From Anaerolineae bacterium (GTDB lineage Bacteria; Chloroflexota; Anaerolineae; Caldilineales; Caldilineaceae), in assembly GCA_030432295.1 (NCBI GenBank), contig JAUIHI010000023.1, positions 1-64,000 on the forward strand: DNA of 64,000 nucleotides, given 5' to 3'. The notes under the pieces are model-generated. The model was given only the letters and a program-made list of their open reading frames with translations, was not told where the DNA came from and searched no databases. Below are positions 41,928-50,213 of the stretch, piece after piece. Every line of letters starts with the position of its first letter. Positions within the stretch are counted from its first letter, which is position 1. The position numbers and the translations under genes are program-made.

Positions 41928-43325
41928 TTACTTGCGCGCTGCGTAGAACGCATCCACCTGCGCCCGCAACTCGGCAGTCTCCCGATAGGCGGGGGTCTCC
42001 AACAGCTTCTGGGCTGCTTCGGGCGTGCGGCGGCTGACAGGCCATTCCTCCGTATTCGCCAGACGGATCAGCCAACGGGCCGCCCGCTCCGACGCCACCC
42101 GCAGGGGGCCGATCTCAATTTTGTCCAGGGTGTCGTATTGGGTGTGGCCGTAGCCCCGCCCGCCCCCAGGCCGCCGCACGGCCCGCTCCATACAACTGGT
42201 GGGCACGCCCTGGACGAAGAAGGGGAAGTGATCCGAGAAAGAGTGGACCGCCTGGCCGACCGCAAAGGTGTCCGCCATCTCCGCCTTCCACCCCTCAAAC
42301 ACCGGCCCCAGTTCCGGCCATTCGTTGAGCACAATGTCCTGAATGTCGGGGGATGTGCCCGCCGCGTCCAGATTGAGATAGAAACGGATGCGGTCCATCT
42401 CCTCGGCGTGGGCTTTCACATAGGCCGCCGAACCGATCAGCCCGATCTCCTCCACCCCCCAGAGCACAAAACGAATCGTGCGGGCCGGTTTCGTATACTG
42501 GGCCAGCACCCGAGCCGCTTCCAGCACAGCCACCGCACCGGAAGCCGGGTCCCCAGCGCCTTGGGAAATGTCGTGGCCGTCGTAGTGACAGCCCACCATC
42601 ACAAGCTCGTCCGGATGGGTTGTGCCGGGCAGCTCGCCAACCACATTCCAGGAGGTGGCCGGCGCGTTGACGTCGGTGGTGGTGAGGCGGATTTTGACCT
42701 GGCCGTGGCGTTCCAGCAGCCGTTGCAGATAGCGGCCATCTTCACAGGCCAGCCCCAGGCCGGGGATCGCGCCGGGACCGGCTTCGTGGCCAATGCCGCC
42801 GGTGACCGGACCAGTGCCGGGGTAGTGGTTGACAAAGAGGAAGCCGGTCGCGCCGGCCAGCAGACTGCGCCCGTACTTCTCCGAGCGATGGACACCCCGG
42901 CTCATCCCCACCGGATTTTCGCTGGTGGTCAGGACAATCTGCCCGGCGATCTCCCCGGCCCGGGCCGCGAAATCGTCCGGGTGGCCTTCGGCCATATCGA
43001 CCAGCAGGGCTTCGACATTGCCTGCCGGGGAATAGGGCAGGCTGATGCAGGGCAGGCTCTTTTGCACGGGTTCGAGGATTTCCAGGGTCGCTTCGCCCCG
43101 GCTCCAACCGCCGTAGGAGAACGACTCGGCGTGGACGTTTTGCAGGCCGTATGCCCGCATCTTCTCCTGCATAAACTCGACGGCCTGACGCTCGCCCGGC
43201 GTCCCCGGAAAGCGGGAGCCGCATTCGTCGGTGAGAACAGTCAGGTTGTCAAGCACTTCGGTGGTGGTGTGGATGTCGCCGATCATCTGGCGGTCAACAG
43301 TAAGAAATGGATTTTGGGTAGACAT
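41928..43325 (-). CDS. M28-family zinc aminopeptidase-like protein
   Basis: The 465-aa protein has the M28 dizinc site: MVGCHYDGHDISQGAGDPAS (His and Asp), FVLWGVEEIGLIGS (catalytic Glu and ligand Glu), FYLNLDAAG (Asp) and HTQYDTLDKIE (His). An inserted PA-like segment lies in the N-terminal half (GRSLLAGATGFLFVNHYPGT). No signal peptide is seen, so it may be cytoplasmic. An AAAGGA ribosome site precedes the start. It runs in the same direction as the ThuA-like gene 35 bp upstream and may be in its operon. Confidence 0.87.
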   Translation of the reverse strand: MSTQNPFLTVDRQMIGDIHTTTEVLDNLTVLTDECGSRFPGTPGERQAVEFMQEKMRAYGLQNVHAESFSYGGWSRGEATLEILEPVQKSLPCISLPYSPAGNVEALLVDMAEGHPDDFAARAGEIAGQIVLTTSENPVGMSRGVHRSEKYGRSLLAGATGFLFVNHYPGTGPVTGGIGHEAGPGAIPGLGLACEDGRYLQRLLERHGQVKIRLTTTDVNAPATSWNVVGELPGTTHPDELVMVGCHYDGHDISQGAGDPASGAVAVLEAARVLAQYTKPARTIRFVLWGVEEIGLIGSAAYVKAHAEEMDRIRFYLNLDAAGTSPDIQDIVLNEWPELGPVFEGWKAEMADTFAVGQAVHSFSDHFPFFVQGVPTSCMERAVRRPGGGRGYGHTQYDTLDKIEIGPLRVASERAARWLIRLANTEEWPVSRRTPEAAQKLLETPAYRETAELRAQVDAFYAARK

Positions 43326-43360
43326 TCGGGGGATTCCTTTGCGTGGTGTAGAAATGGGAG

Positions 43361-44011
43361 TTAGTCCAGCGAACCGGCCAGCCAATTGACGCTCTGACGC
43401 AGCAGTCGCCGGTAGTCTTCTTCGGCCCAGGTGGTGGCGGTGTGGCCCGGCGCAAGGTAAACCACCCGGCCATGCCCCGCATCTTTGGTCCAGACCATTG
43501 GGTGGACCGCGCCCCGATCCTCGGCGGTCATGTGGACGGTGACATCGGTGCTGACATCCTGCATATAAAATTCGTCGTGCACCGTAAATGGCCCAACGCC
43601 CTCCGTCACCGGATGGGTGCGGGCCAGGGGCGTGACTGTGAAGTCGAACTGGGGCGGGTGGGATAGAAAGCGAGCGCCGATCAGCCCGCGCAGGGGCTGG
43701 TTGCCCTCGCGCATGACTGTGGACGCGTGGAGCGCCAGCAGTCCGCCTCCATCCCTCACCCATTTGACCAGCGCCCCGGTCTGTTCGGCGGGCAGGTCTT
43801 CGGCCACAACGCCGTCCTTTTGCGCGCCACCCAGGCAGGTATAGAGCACAACCACATCCACCTCTTCCTCGTGCAAATGCAGAAGCGTGTCGCCGTCGTA
43901 GGTGGCGGTGATTGTGTGGCTGGCATCGCCGACAATCTCCTCAAAGGCCGCGGCAAAGCCCTCAAAGTCGTGGTGAACGCCACCGAGCAGTAAGAGAATT
44001 TTTGTGGTCAT
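43361..44011 (-). CDS. ThuA-family protein
   Basis: The 216-aa protein has the glutamine-amidotransferase-like ThuA fold: KILLLLGGVHHDFEGFAAAF, DVVVLYTCLGG, GGLLALHASTVMREG and HTHPV-like RTHPVTEGVGPFTVHDEFYM, with VYLAPGHTATTWAEE near the end. ThuA proteins are linked to trehalose and other disaccharide use, but the chemistry is not settled. ATG 44011 gives the family start. It lies upstream of the M28 gene on the same strand. Confidence 0.82.
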   Translation of the reverse strand: MTTKILLLLGGVHHDFEGFAAAFEEIVGDASHTITATYDGDTLLHLHEEEVDVVVLYTCLGGAQKDGVVAEDLPAEQTGALVKWVRDGGGLLALHASTVMREGNQPLRGLIGARFLSHPPQFDFTVTPLARTHPVTEGVGPFTVHDEFYMQDVSTDVTVHMTAEDRGAVHPMVWTKDAGHGRVVYLAPGHTATTWAEEDYRRLLRQSVNWLAGSLD

Positions 44012-44078
44012 TGGGTTTTGATTCCGTTGATGTGAATAGCGGCTCTGAAATTGGGGACGGAGCGCATCCGGAAGGGGG

Positions 44079-44154
44079 CTACCAGCAGAATCGACGGAAC
44101 TAAAACGCACCTGCCGAAGTGGGCCGGTTGACATTCATCCGGCTCTGCTGGTAG
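44079..44154. promoter_or_regulatory. Divergent intergenic region with CTACCAGCAGA inverted pair
   Basis: CTACCAGCAGA (44079-44089) and TCTGCTGGTAG (44144-44154) are exact complements 54 nt apart in the region between the divergent ThuA-like and GNAT genes. It may be a regulator site or another dispersed repeat. Promoter boxes are not clear. Confidence 0.4.
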
Positions 44155-44195
44155 GATCAACTCCATTGCGCCGATCCATTCATCCAATACCTATT

Positions 44196-45170
44196 ATGAC
44201 AGCACATAACCCCATTACACAAACATCCACCCAATCCGAGACTACCCACCCGTTCACCCTGCGCGCGCCCACACGGGAGGACGCTGCGCTGGTGGTGGAT
44301 GTGATGAACGCCTGCCAGAGCGCGCTGGGGGATGCGCCGGATATGAACGTGGATGAGTTGCTGAAGGATTGGGTAGGCGCGGACCTGGACGACCAGGCGG
44401 TGCTGGTCTTTGGGCCGGATGGCGAGGTGGTCGGTTTTGCCGATTTGATGAACCGACGCTACCAACAGATCAATGTCTATGCCTATCCCTTGCCTGGACC
44501 CCACTGGACAGCCGTCTTTGCCCAGTTGATGGCGTGGGGCGAGGACTGGGCGTCCAGCCACAAGCATCTGGGCGAAGGCGTGGACAAAGTGGAAGTTCAT
44601 TTTTTCCGCCGGGCCAACGACGAAGCCGCCTGCCGCGCTTTGGAAGGCGCGGGCTATTCCAATGTGCGCACCCACTACGTAATGGTTGCCGAACTGGCCG
44701 AAGCGCCCCCTCTGCCCATTTGGCCGGATGGAATTTCTGTCCGTTCGTACACACCCGGCGTAGACGACGACGATCTCTTTCTGGGAGGCGAGGAATCCTT
44801 TCAGGATATGTGGAATCGTCCGTCCAGCACCAAAGAGCGCTGGCTTCTGCCCACCCAGGCCGAAAACTTTGACCCGACGCTCTGGTTTCTGCCCTACGAC
44901 ACAACAACCGGTGATGTGTGTGGCGTCTGCCTCTGCTCGATTGTGGCAGGTGTGGGAGAAGTGGATACACTGGGCATCCGCCGTGCCTGGCGACGGCAGG
45001 GGCTGGGGCTGGCCCTGCTCCACCACGCCTACGGCGAATTGTGGCAGCGGGGCGTCCGCCAGGTGAGTCTGAGTGTAGACGCCGAAAGCCCCACCGGCGC
45101 GCCCCGGCTATACGAACGGGCGGGCTTTCGGGTGGTGAAACAGTTTGCCCGCTATATGAAAAAAATCTAG
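44196..45170 (+). CDS. Tandem GNAT-fold acetyltransferase
   Basis: The 324-aa protein has two acetyltransferase-like halves. The first begins FTLRAPTREDAALVVDVMNA. The second holds the clearer acetyl-CoA motif VDTLGIRRAWRRQGLGLALL and RLYERAGFRVVKQFARYMKK. The two-domain layout is like mycothiol synthase and similar GNAT pairs. ATG 44196 is preferred to the ATG at 44166 because the domain begins about 20 residues later, but no good ribosome site decides. Substrate unknown. Confidence 0.78.
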   Translation: MTAHNPITQTSTQSETTHPFTLRAPTREDAALVVDVMNACQSALGDAPDMNVDELLKDWVGADLDDQAVLVFGPDGEVVGFADLMNRRYQQINVYAYPLPGPHWTAVFAQLMAWGEDWASSHKHLGEGVDKVEVHFFRRANDEAACRALEGAGYSNVRTHYVMVAELAEAPPLPIWPDGISVRSYTPGVDDDDLFLGGEESFQDMWNRPSSTKERWLLPTQAENFDPTLWFLPYDTTTGDVCGVCLCSIVAGVGEVDTLGIRRAWRRQGLGLALLHHAYGELWQRGVRQVSLSVDAESPTGAPRLYERAGFRVVKQFARYMKKI

Positions 45171-45175
45171 CAGAT

Positions 45176-45240
45176 ATTGGGTATTGGATATTTCGTAGTG
45201 GCGTCCAACCGGTGTCACTACAAAATATCCAATACCCAAT
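45176..45240. repeat. Second ATTGGGTATTGGATATT hairpin
   Basis: Positions 45176-45200 pair with 45216-45240 over 25 bp with one mismatch and a 15-nt loop. The outer 17 bp are identical to those of the hairpin at 15787-15851, 29 kb away. Confidence 0.85.
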
Positions 45241-45286
45241 CCCCAATATCAAATATCCTACCCTCAATCCCCCAGGAGAAAATCCA

Positions 45287-46510
45287 ATGCACTTCGAACT
45301 ACTCATCAAAGGCGGCGAAGTTGTCAACCCCGGCGGCCAGAGCGGACGGCTGGATGTGGGCATCCGGCGCAACCGGGTGGCTGCGATAGAGCCGAACATC
45401 CCCGCCGAGAGCGCAGCCCGTGTGGTGGACGCCAGCGGCCAGATCGTCACCCCTGGCCTGATTGACCTGCACACCCACGTCTACCACAACGTCACATTCT
45501 GGGGCATCCACGCCGACCCGGTGGCCGCCCGCAGCGGCGTGACCACCTGGCTCGATGTGGGGTCTGCCGGCGCATTCAATGTGCTGGGCTTTCGGGAATG
45601 GGTGGCCAAGCCCTCCACGTCCCGCCTCTACGGCCTCCTCAACATTTCCTCCATCGGTCTGACCGCGGCCACCTGGGAACTCACCAATCTGGAATACTGC
45701 GATGTGGATTTGTGCGTCAAACTGATCGAGCAGAACCCGGACCTGCTCCTGGGCATCAAAGCCCGCATCGACCGCAACACCACCCGGGGCACAGGCATCG
45801 AACCCCTGCGCCTGGCACGGCAAGCCGCGGATCGGGTGCAGCTTCCGCTGATGGTCCACATCGGCAGCGGCCTCCCCCTCTTGGATGTATTGGAGCAGAT
45901 GCGCCCCGGCGATATTCTGACCCACTGCTTCACCGGCGGGGATATGCGTATCATCGACGATTCGGGTGTGCTGCTGGAAGCGGCGAAACGGGCCTGGGAT
46001 TCGGGTGTGATTCTGGACATCGGCCACGGCGCGGGGTCGTTCTCGTTTGAAACAGCCGAAAAAATGTTTGCTGCCGGCTATCAGCCGGATGTGATCTCCA
46101 CCGACATCCACCAGATGAGCATCCACGGCCCCCTCTACGATATGCCCACCTGTCTGAGCAAATTCCTGGCCCTGGGGATGAGTCTGGAGGACGTGATCGC
46201 TGCGTCCACTGTGCGGGCCGCGGAAGCGATGGGGCTGGCCGACGAAGTGGGAACCCTGCGTGTGGGCAGCCTGGCGGATGTGGCTCTCTTCGAGATTCTG
46301 GAAGGCGATTTCCCCTTCTACGACGTGCGCATGCTCCAGCGCAACGGCAAGCAATTGTTGCGCAACACAATGACAATCATCAATGGCCGGGAACTCCCCC
46401 GCACCTGCGATGGCCCCACCGCGCCCTGGATCGAACTGAGCGAGGGCCAGCAGAAGCTGGTCGAATTGGGCCACGCGCCTGACAAATTGGCCGTGACCCA
46501 CTGCTGCTAG
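45287..46510 (+). CDS. Amidohydrolase/deacetylase-family metallohydrolase (EF_0837-like)
   Basis: The 407-aa protein has a binuclear amidohydrolase site: VTPGLIDLHTHVYHN (HxH), LLGIKARIDRNT with the Lys that is usually carboxylated, LMVHIGSG and ILTHCFTGG (two His), and VISTDIHQMSIHG (Asp). It resembles dihydroorotase-related deacetylases of the EF_0837/AHA_3915 group, which act on acetylated hydroxy- or amino-acid compounds. AGGAG precedes ATG 45287. It follows a long hairpin and appears to be transcribed alone. Confidence 0.85.
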   Translation: MHFELLIKGGEVVNPGGQSGRLDVGIRRNRVAAIEPNIPAESAARVVDASGQIVTPGLIDLHTHVYHNVTFWGIHADPVAARSGVTTWLDVGSAGAFNVLGFREWVAKPSTSRLYGLLNISSIGLTAATWELTNLEYCDVDLCVKLIEQNPDLLLGIKARIDRNTTRGTGIEPLRLARQAADRVQLPLMVHIGSGLPLLDVLEQMRPGDILTHCFTGGDMRIIDDSGVLLEAAKRAWDSGVILDIGHGAGSFSFETAEKMFAAGYQPDVISTDIHQMSIHGPLYDMPTCLSKFLALGMSLEDVIAASTVRAAEAMGLADEVGTLRVGSLADVALFEILEGDFPFYDVRMLQRNGKQLLRNTMTIINGRELPRTCDGPTAPWIELSEGQQKLVELGHAPDKLAVTHCC

Positions 46511-46544
46511 GAGAAACTGCCAGCAGCAACTGCATAGTTTCAAA

Positions 46545-46595
46545 TGTGGTGGGTGGTGCGTGCATCAGTTCACGCACTACGCACCACCCACCACA
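46545..46595. repeat. GGTGGTGCGT hairpin, copy 1
   Basis: TGTGGTGGGTGGTGCGT (46545-46561) is exactly complementary to 46579-46595 with a 17-nt loop. It shares ACGCACTACGCACCACC with the hairpin at 54190-54237. Confidence 0.85.
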
Positions 46596-46609
46596 ACAGG
46601 ATTTTCCCG

Positions 46610-48040
46610 ATGACACACCGACTCCCCCGTAGCACGCCCGAAGCCCAGGGCATTTCCGCTGCTGCCATCTCCGATTTTGTAGAAGTTGCCGACAAAACCA
46701 TCCACGACATCCACAGTCTGATGATTATGCGTCACGGCGCGGTGGTGACCGAGGGCTGGTGGCATCCCTTTGAGGAAGAACGCAACCACGTACTCTTCTC
46801 CCTGAGCAAAAGTTTCACATCTTCTGCCATCGGTCTGGCCGTGGACGAGGGATTGCTGACAGTGAACGATCCGGTCATCGGCTTCTTCCCCGACGACCTG
46901 CCCGCAACAGTCAGCGACAATCTGGCCTCGATGACCGTCCATCACCTGCTGGCCATGTACACCGGCCACAGCGAGGACACCACCGGGTACTTGCGCTCTT
47001 CTGCGGATGGCAATTGGGTCAAAGCCTTTCTGGCCCAGCCCGCCACCTACCCACCGGGAAGCTACTTTCTCTACAACACCGGCGCAACGTATATGCTCTC
47101 GGCGATTGTGCAGAAGCTGACCGGCCAGACGCTCATCGACTACCTGACCCCCCGCCTCTTTGCACCGTTGGGGATCGCCAACCCAACCTGGGAAACCTGC
47201 CCGCGAGGCATCAACACTGGCGGCTACGGGCTGAAGATTACGACGGAGGACATCGCCTGCTTCGGGCAGATGTATCTGCAAAAGGGCGTCTGGCAGGGCC
47301 AGCAGATTCTTCCCGGGGCCTGGGTGGCCGAGGCAACCCGCTATCACAGCGACAACAGCCCCAACGAAAATGTCGACTGGGCACAGGGCTACGGCTACCA
47401 GTTCTGGCGCTGCCAGCACAACGCCTATCGGGGCGACGGCGCTTTCGGCCAGTTCTGCGTCGTCTTGCCGGAGCAGGACGCGGTGATCGCCATCACCTCC
47501 GGCGTCGGTCCAATGCAACCCACTCTGGACCTGATTTGGGAACATCTGCTGCCTGCGTTCGGGCCGGTTGCCCTGCCCGCGGATGGCGCAGCCCACAGCC
47601 GCTTGCAGGAGAGACTGGCGGGCCTTGCCATTCCGCCCCAGGCCGGGGAATCGTCTTCAGCCATCGCCCAACAGGTGACGGGACGTTCCTATCGTATGGC
47701 TGAGAATGTGCGGGGCATACGGACGTTTTCCTTCGATTTTGGCCCAGAACAGAACATTTGTACAATAGAGGGGCCGTGGGGAGAAGAACAGATTGTCTGT
47801 GGTGTGGGGGAATGGCGCAAAGGGGAATCCCTCTTTGCCGAGCGGGAACGTCAGCCCGCCGCGGTCAGCGGTGCGTGGAGCACCCCGGATACCTTCGCTT
47901 TCCGGGTCTATTTCTACGAAAGCCCCTTCTGCGTCAGCTACACCTGCCGCTTTGACGACGACACGCTGACCGTTGAGTCCGCGCTGAATGTTGCGTTCGG
48001 CCCGACAGGACTTCCCCAATTGGTGGGGAAAGCGCGCTGA
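46610..48040 (+). CDS. Serine hydrolase of the class C beta-lactamase/esterase family
   Basis: The 476-aa protein has the class C-like catalytic motifs: FSLSKSFTSSAIGLAVDEGL (SxxK, Ser and Lys), YFLYNTGATYML (YxN), and a late GDGAFGQFCVVLPEQ in place of KTG. The C-terminal 130 residues form an extra beta-rich domain. Such proteins are mostly esterases or peptidases rather than true lactamases, so resistance should not be assumed. No signal peptide is evident. ATG 46610 follows a hairpin and has no strong ribosome site. Confidence 0.82.
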   Translation: MTHRLPRSTPEAQGISAAAISDFVEVADKTIHDIHSLMIMRHGAVVTEGWWHPFEEERNHVLFSLSKSFTSSAIGLAVDEGLLTVNDPVIGFFPDDLPATVSDNLASMTVHHLLAMYTGHSEDTTGYLRSSADGNWVKAFLAQPATYPPGSYFLYNTGATYMLSAIVQKLTGQTLIDYLTPRLFAPLGIANPTWETCPRGINTGGYGLKITTEDIACFGQMYLQKGVWQGQQILPGAWVAEATRYHSDNSPNENVDWAQGYGYQFWRCQHNAYRGDGAFGQFCVVLPEQDAVIAITSGVGPMQPTLDLIWEHLLPAFGPVALPADGAAHSRLQERLAGLAIPPQAGESSSAIAQQVTGRSYRMAENVRGIRTFSFDFGPEQNICTIEGPWGEEQIVCGVGEWRKGESLFAERERQPAAVSGAWSTPDTFAFRVYFYESPFCVSYTCRFDDDTLTVESALNVAFGPTGLPQLVGKAR

Positions 48041-48086
48041 ATTGCGCGGTTTGAGTAAGGGTTGACGCCGAAATAATGCACGACAG

Positions 48087-48148
48087 CCTTCCGGGGAGCG
48101 GCCACAAAATCAGGCAATACGAAGCAGATTTGGCCGCTTCCCGGAAGG
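48087..48148. repeat. CCTTCCGGGGAGCGGCCA hairpin
   Basis: Positions 48087-48104 pair with 48131-48148 over 18 bp with one mismatch and a 26-nt loop. It lies between the serine hydrolase and the SRPBCC gene. Confidence 0.75.
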
Positions 48149-48195
48149 TCGGAATCGATGACTTATTGGATCGTCAATCCTAAAGGAGAAGAAGG

Positions 48196-48630
48196 ATGAA
48201 GTACACCTGTGAATTGATCATCAACCTGCCCCGCCAGCGGATGATCGAAATCTTTGACAACCCGGACAATATGCACAAATGGCAGCCGGGGCTAGTCAGC
48301 TTCGAGCATCTGAGCGGGGAACCGGGCCAGCCAGGGGCGAAGTCCAAACTGCTCTACGATATGAACGGACGCAAAATGGAGATGATCGAGACGATTGTAA
48401 GCCGGGACCTGCCAGACAGTTTCACCGGAACCTACGACGCCGATGTCGTTCACAATATCATCGAAAACCATTTCTATGTGGATGGGCCAGCATCCACCCG
48501 TTGGGTAATGGATACGGAATTTCAATTCTCCGGATTTATGAGGATCGCTTCCAAATTTATGGGCGGCGCCTTCCGCAAACAGTCGATGGAATTTATGCAG
48601 AACTTCAAGGAATTTGCGGAGAGTCAATAG
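48196..48630 (+). CDS. SRPBCC-family (START-like) small-molecule-binding protein
   Basis: The 144-aa product has the helix-grip pattern of polyketide-cyclase/SRPBCC proteins: YTCELIINLPRQRMIEIFDN, MHKWQPGLVSFEHLSGEPGQ, and a late GFMRIASKFMGGAFRKQSME helix. It should bind a hydrophobic ligand; function unknown. AAAGGAGAAGAAGG precedes ATG 48196. It ends 139 bp before the DsrE-like gene. Confidence 0.8.
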   Translation: MKYTCELIINLPRQRMIEIFDNPDNMHKWQPGLVSFEHLSGEPGQPGAKSKLLYDMNGRKMEMIETIVSRDLPDSFTGTYDADVVHNIIENHFYVDGPASTRWVMDTEFQFSGFMRIASKFMGGAFRKQSMEFMQNFKEFAESQ

Positions 48631-48769
48631 AGACGGCAGACGACGGGACACAGACCGCGGCTGTGTCCGCCCGCGCCGATAAGGAGGACGGTTCTTCATT
48701 TCAACCTGTTTTTGGGTATACTGAGCCTCACAGTATCCAAATTTATCCCCCCAAACTGAGGAGAAATCT

Positions 48770-49171
48770 GTGAAAGTCGCGTATGTATTTGCTCTACCCC
48801 GTTCCGCCAGCTACAAACTGGCCCAAATGATCCTGCCCCAACTGGAAGCCGGCACCCACGGCGTGGATGTGGCCGGGATGTTCTTCTTCGACGACAACAC
48901 TTTTGTCCTGCGTGCCGGCGACCCGGTGGGCGAGCGGCTGGCGAAGGTGGCCGCGGAGAAGGGCATTCTGCTGATGATGTGCGATATGTGCGCGTTGGAG
49001 CGCAACCTGGCCGAGGGCGAACCCCGCTGGTGTGACGCCGATGGCGTGGGCCGCACCGAGCCGGGCGAATGTCATACAGTCAACACAGTGGCTGGTGTCC
49101 ACGTGGGCTGCTTCCCCGACCTCTACGCCGCGCTGGCTGGCAACCCGCCGGATCAGGTGATTACGCTGTAA
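48770..49171 (+). CDS. DsrE-like protein, resembles SaoD
   Basis: The 133-aa protein has a DsrE-like alpha/beta fold (MKVAYVFALPRSASYKLAQM; HGVDVAGMFFFDDNTFVLRA) and a CxxC in MMCDMCALERNL. The Cys pair and the family's sulfur/selenium-relay context suggest binding or transfer of sulfur- or selenium-derived groups. The link to SaoD is from memory of its motif and is tentative. GTG 48770 follows GAGGAG. The genes of a complete sao system are not seen nearby. Confidence 0.65.
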   Translation: MKVAYVFALPRSASYKLAQMILPQLEAGTHGVDVAGMFFFDDNTFVLRAGDPVGERLAKVAAEKGILLMMCDMCALERNLAEGEPRWCDADGVGRTEPGECHTVNTVAGVHVGCFPDLYAALAGNPPDQVITL

Positions 49172-49213
49172 TACGGAGGGTTTGAGCCGCCAGCGGTGAG
49201 TCGAATTTCCAAT

Positions 49214-49280
49214 ATAGAAAGGTGAAGCGTGCTGCGTGAGATCGTCGTCCGATCTCACGCAGCACGCTTCACCTTTCTAT
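49214..49280. repeat. Perfect 31-bp hairpin
   Basis: Positions 49214-49244 (beginning ATAGAAAGGTGAAGCGTGCT) are exactly complementary to 49250-49280 with loop TCGTC. It lies between convergent genes. No T-run follows, so it is not an ordinary intrinsic terminator. Confidence 0.92.
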
Positions 49281-49309
49281 GGAGAAAATATCAGCGGTCC
49301 CGGTTTATC

Positions 49310-50101
49310 TCACCCCCGCTGCACCCGCCACGTCTGGCTGTAGAGCGGCGCGGTCGCCAGAGCCGCGTGATAGGACGCGGCATCCGGGAAGGTCCGTTCG
49401 GCCAGTCGATAGCCGGTCATTGTCACCGGAAAACTCTCCACGCCGAAGGGCCAGGGATCGCAGGTGGCGGTCGTGTCGTCGTAGCAGAAGCGAATCTCTA
49501 CACAGCCTTCCGGGCCGCCTGTGGGATAGCAGCCCAACAGTGCGCCAGACGGCCAGGGCACGCCCAGTCGCAGAGAGGCGTTGTCGCAGAACTGAAGCAG
49601 ACGGGTATGCGCTTCTAGAGACTCCGCTTCCATTCCCGCCAGCAGTTCGGATGCATCTCTAAAATGGATACGGGCCTGGGCTTGCAGTTCCTCTTCCCAG
49701 GCGAAGAAACCGGCAATCTGTTCCCGGTCTTCGGCGCTGAAGGGCAGACTCGCCAGCGACATTTCGTAGAGCAGACTGGCGTGACGGGCCACCAGCAGCG
49801 CGGTGTAGGGGTGATGGCCCCAGGCGATCCGCACCCCCTTTTGCCAGATGGCGATCTTCTCCGCCACGTCCGTGTTATGCAGAAAGTCCATCGGCACGCC
49901 GTCATCCCGCAGCCGTGGCTTCTCCTCCCAATCCGTCCAGCCGCTGTCGTGGAGGATCACCGCCACTTCCAGCAGATCGAACAACGGCGGACGGACGAAA
50001 CGTTCGTTGCCCCAATGACGGCAGAACTCGGCAGCCATCACCCCGTGGGATGGCTGGGAAAGACAGAGCAGCCCGCCGTCCTCCATTTCCCGGACAATCA
50101 T
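49310..50101 (-). CDS. DUF3891-family protein
   Basis: The 263-aa protein resembles DUF3891: LSQPSHGVMAAEFCRHWGN at the start, EVAVILHDSGWTDWEE and IAWGHHPYTALLVARHASLL. The conserved His and Asp residues (ILHDSGW; WGHHPYTALL) suggest a metal site like HD-type hydrolases, but the family has no known function. A GGAGAAAAG ribosome site precedes ATG 50101. It runs convergently to the DsrE-like gene, with a perfect hairpin between. Confidence 0.75.
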   Translation of the reverse strand: MIVREMEDGGLLCLSQPSHGVMAAEFCRHWGNERFVRPPLFDLLEVAVILHDSGWTDWEEKPRLRDDGVPMDFLHNTDVAEKIAIWQKGVRIAWGHHPYTALLVARHASLLYEMSLASLPFSAEDREQIAGFFAWEEELQAQARIHFRDASELLAGMEAESLEAHTRLLQFCDNASLRLGVPWPSGALLGCYPTGGPEGCVEIRFCYDDTTATCDPWPFGVESFPVTMTGYRLAERTFPDAASYHAALATAPLYSQTWRVQRG

Positions 50102-50124
50102 TTCTTTTCTCCTGAGCTAAGGAT

Positions 50125-50205
50125 GGGACGCAGATTACGCTGAAACCACAGATTTACGCAGATTTTATCAGCGTCAATCACCTTTTTCTGTGACATCTGC
50201 GTCCC
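50125..50205. repeat. GGGACGCAGAT repeat between the DUF3891 and Rieske genes
   Basis: GGGACGCAGAT (50125-50135) and ATCTGCGTCCC (50195-50205) are exact complements. Inner words (ACGCAGATTTTATCAGCG at about 50157-50174) match those at 5447-5516 and 10651-10702. It fills the gap upstream of the DUF3891 gene. Confidence 0.65.
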
Positions 50206-50213
50206 GCGGTTCA

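Noticed and set aside
46610-48040. Antibiotic-resistance beta-lactamase
   Set aside because: The fold motifs match the broad serine hydrolase family and no secretion signal is seen, so a resistance role is unsupported.
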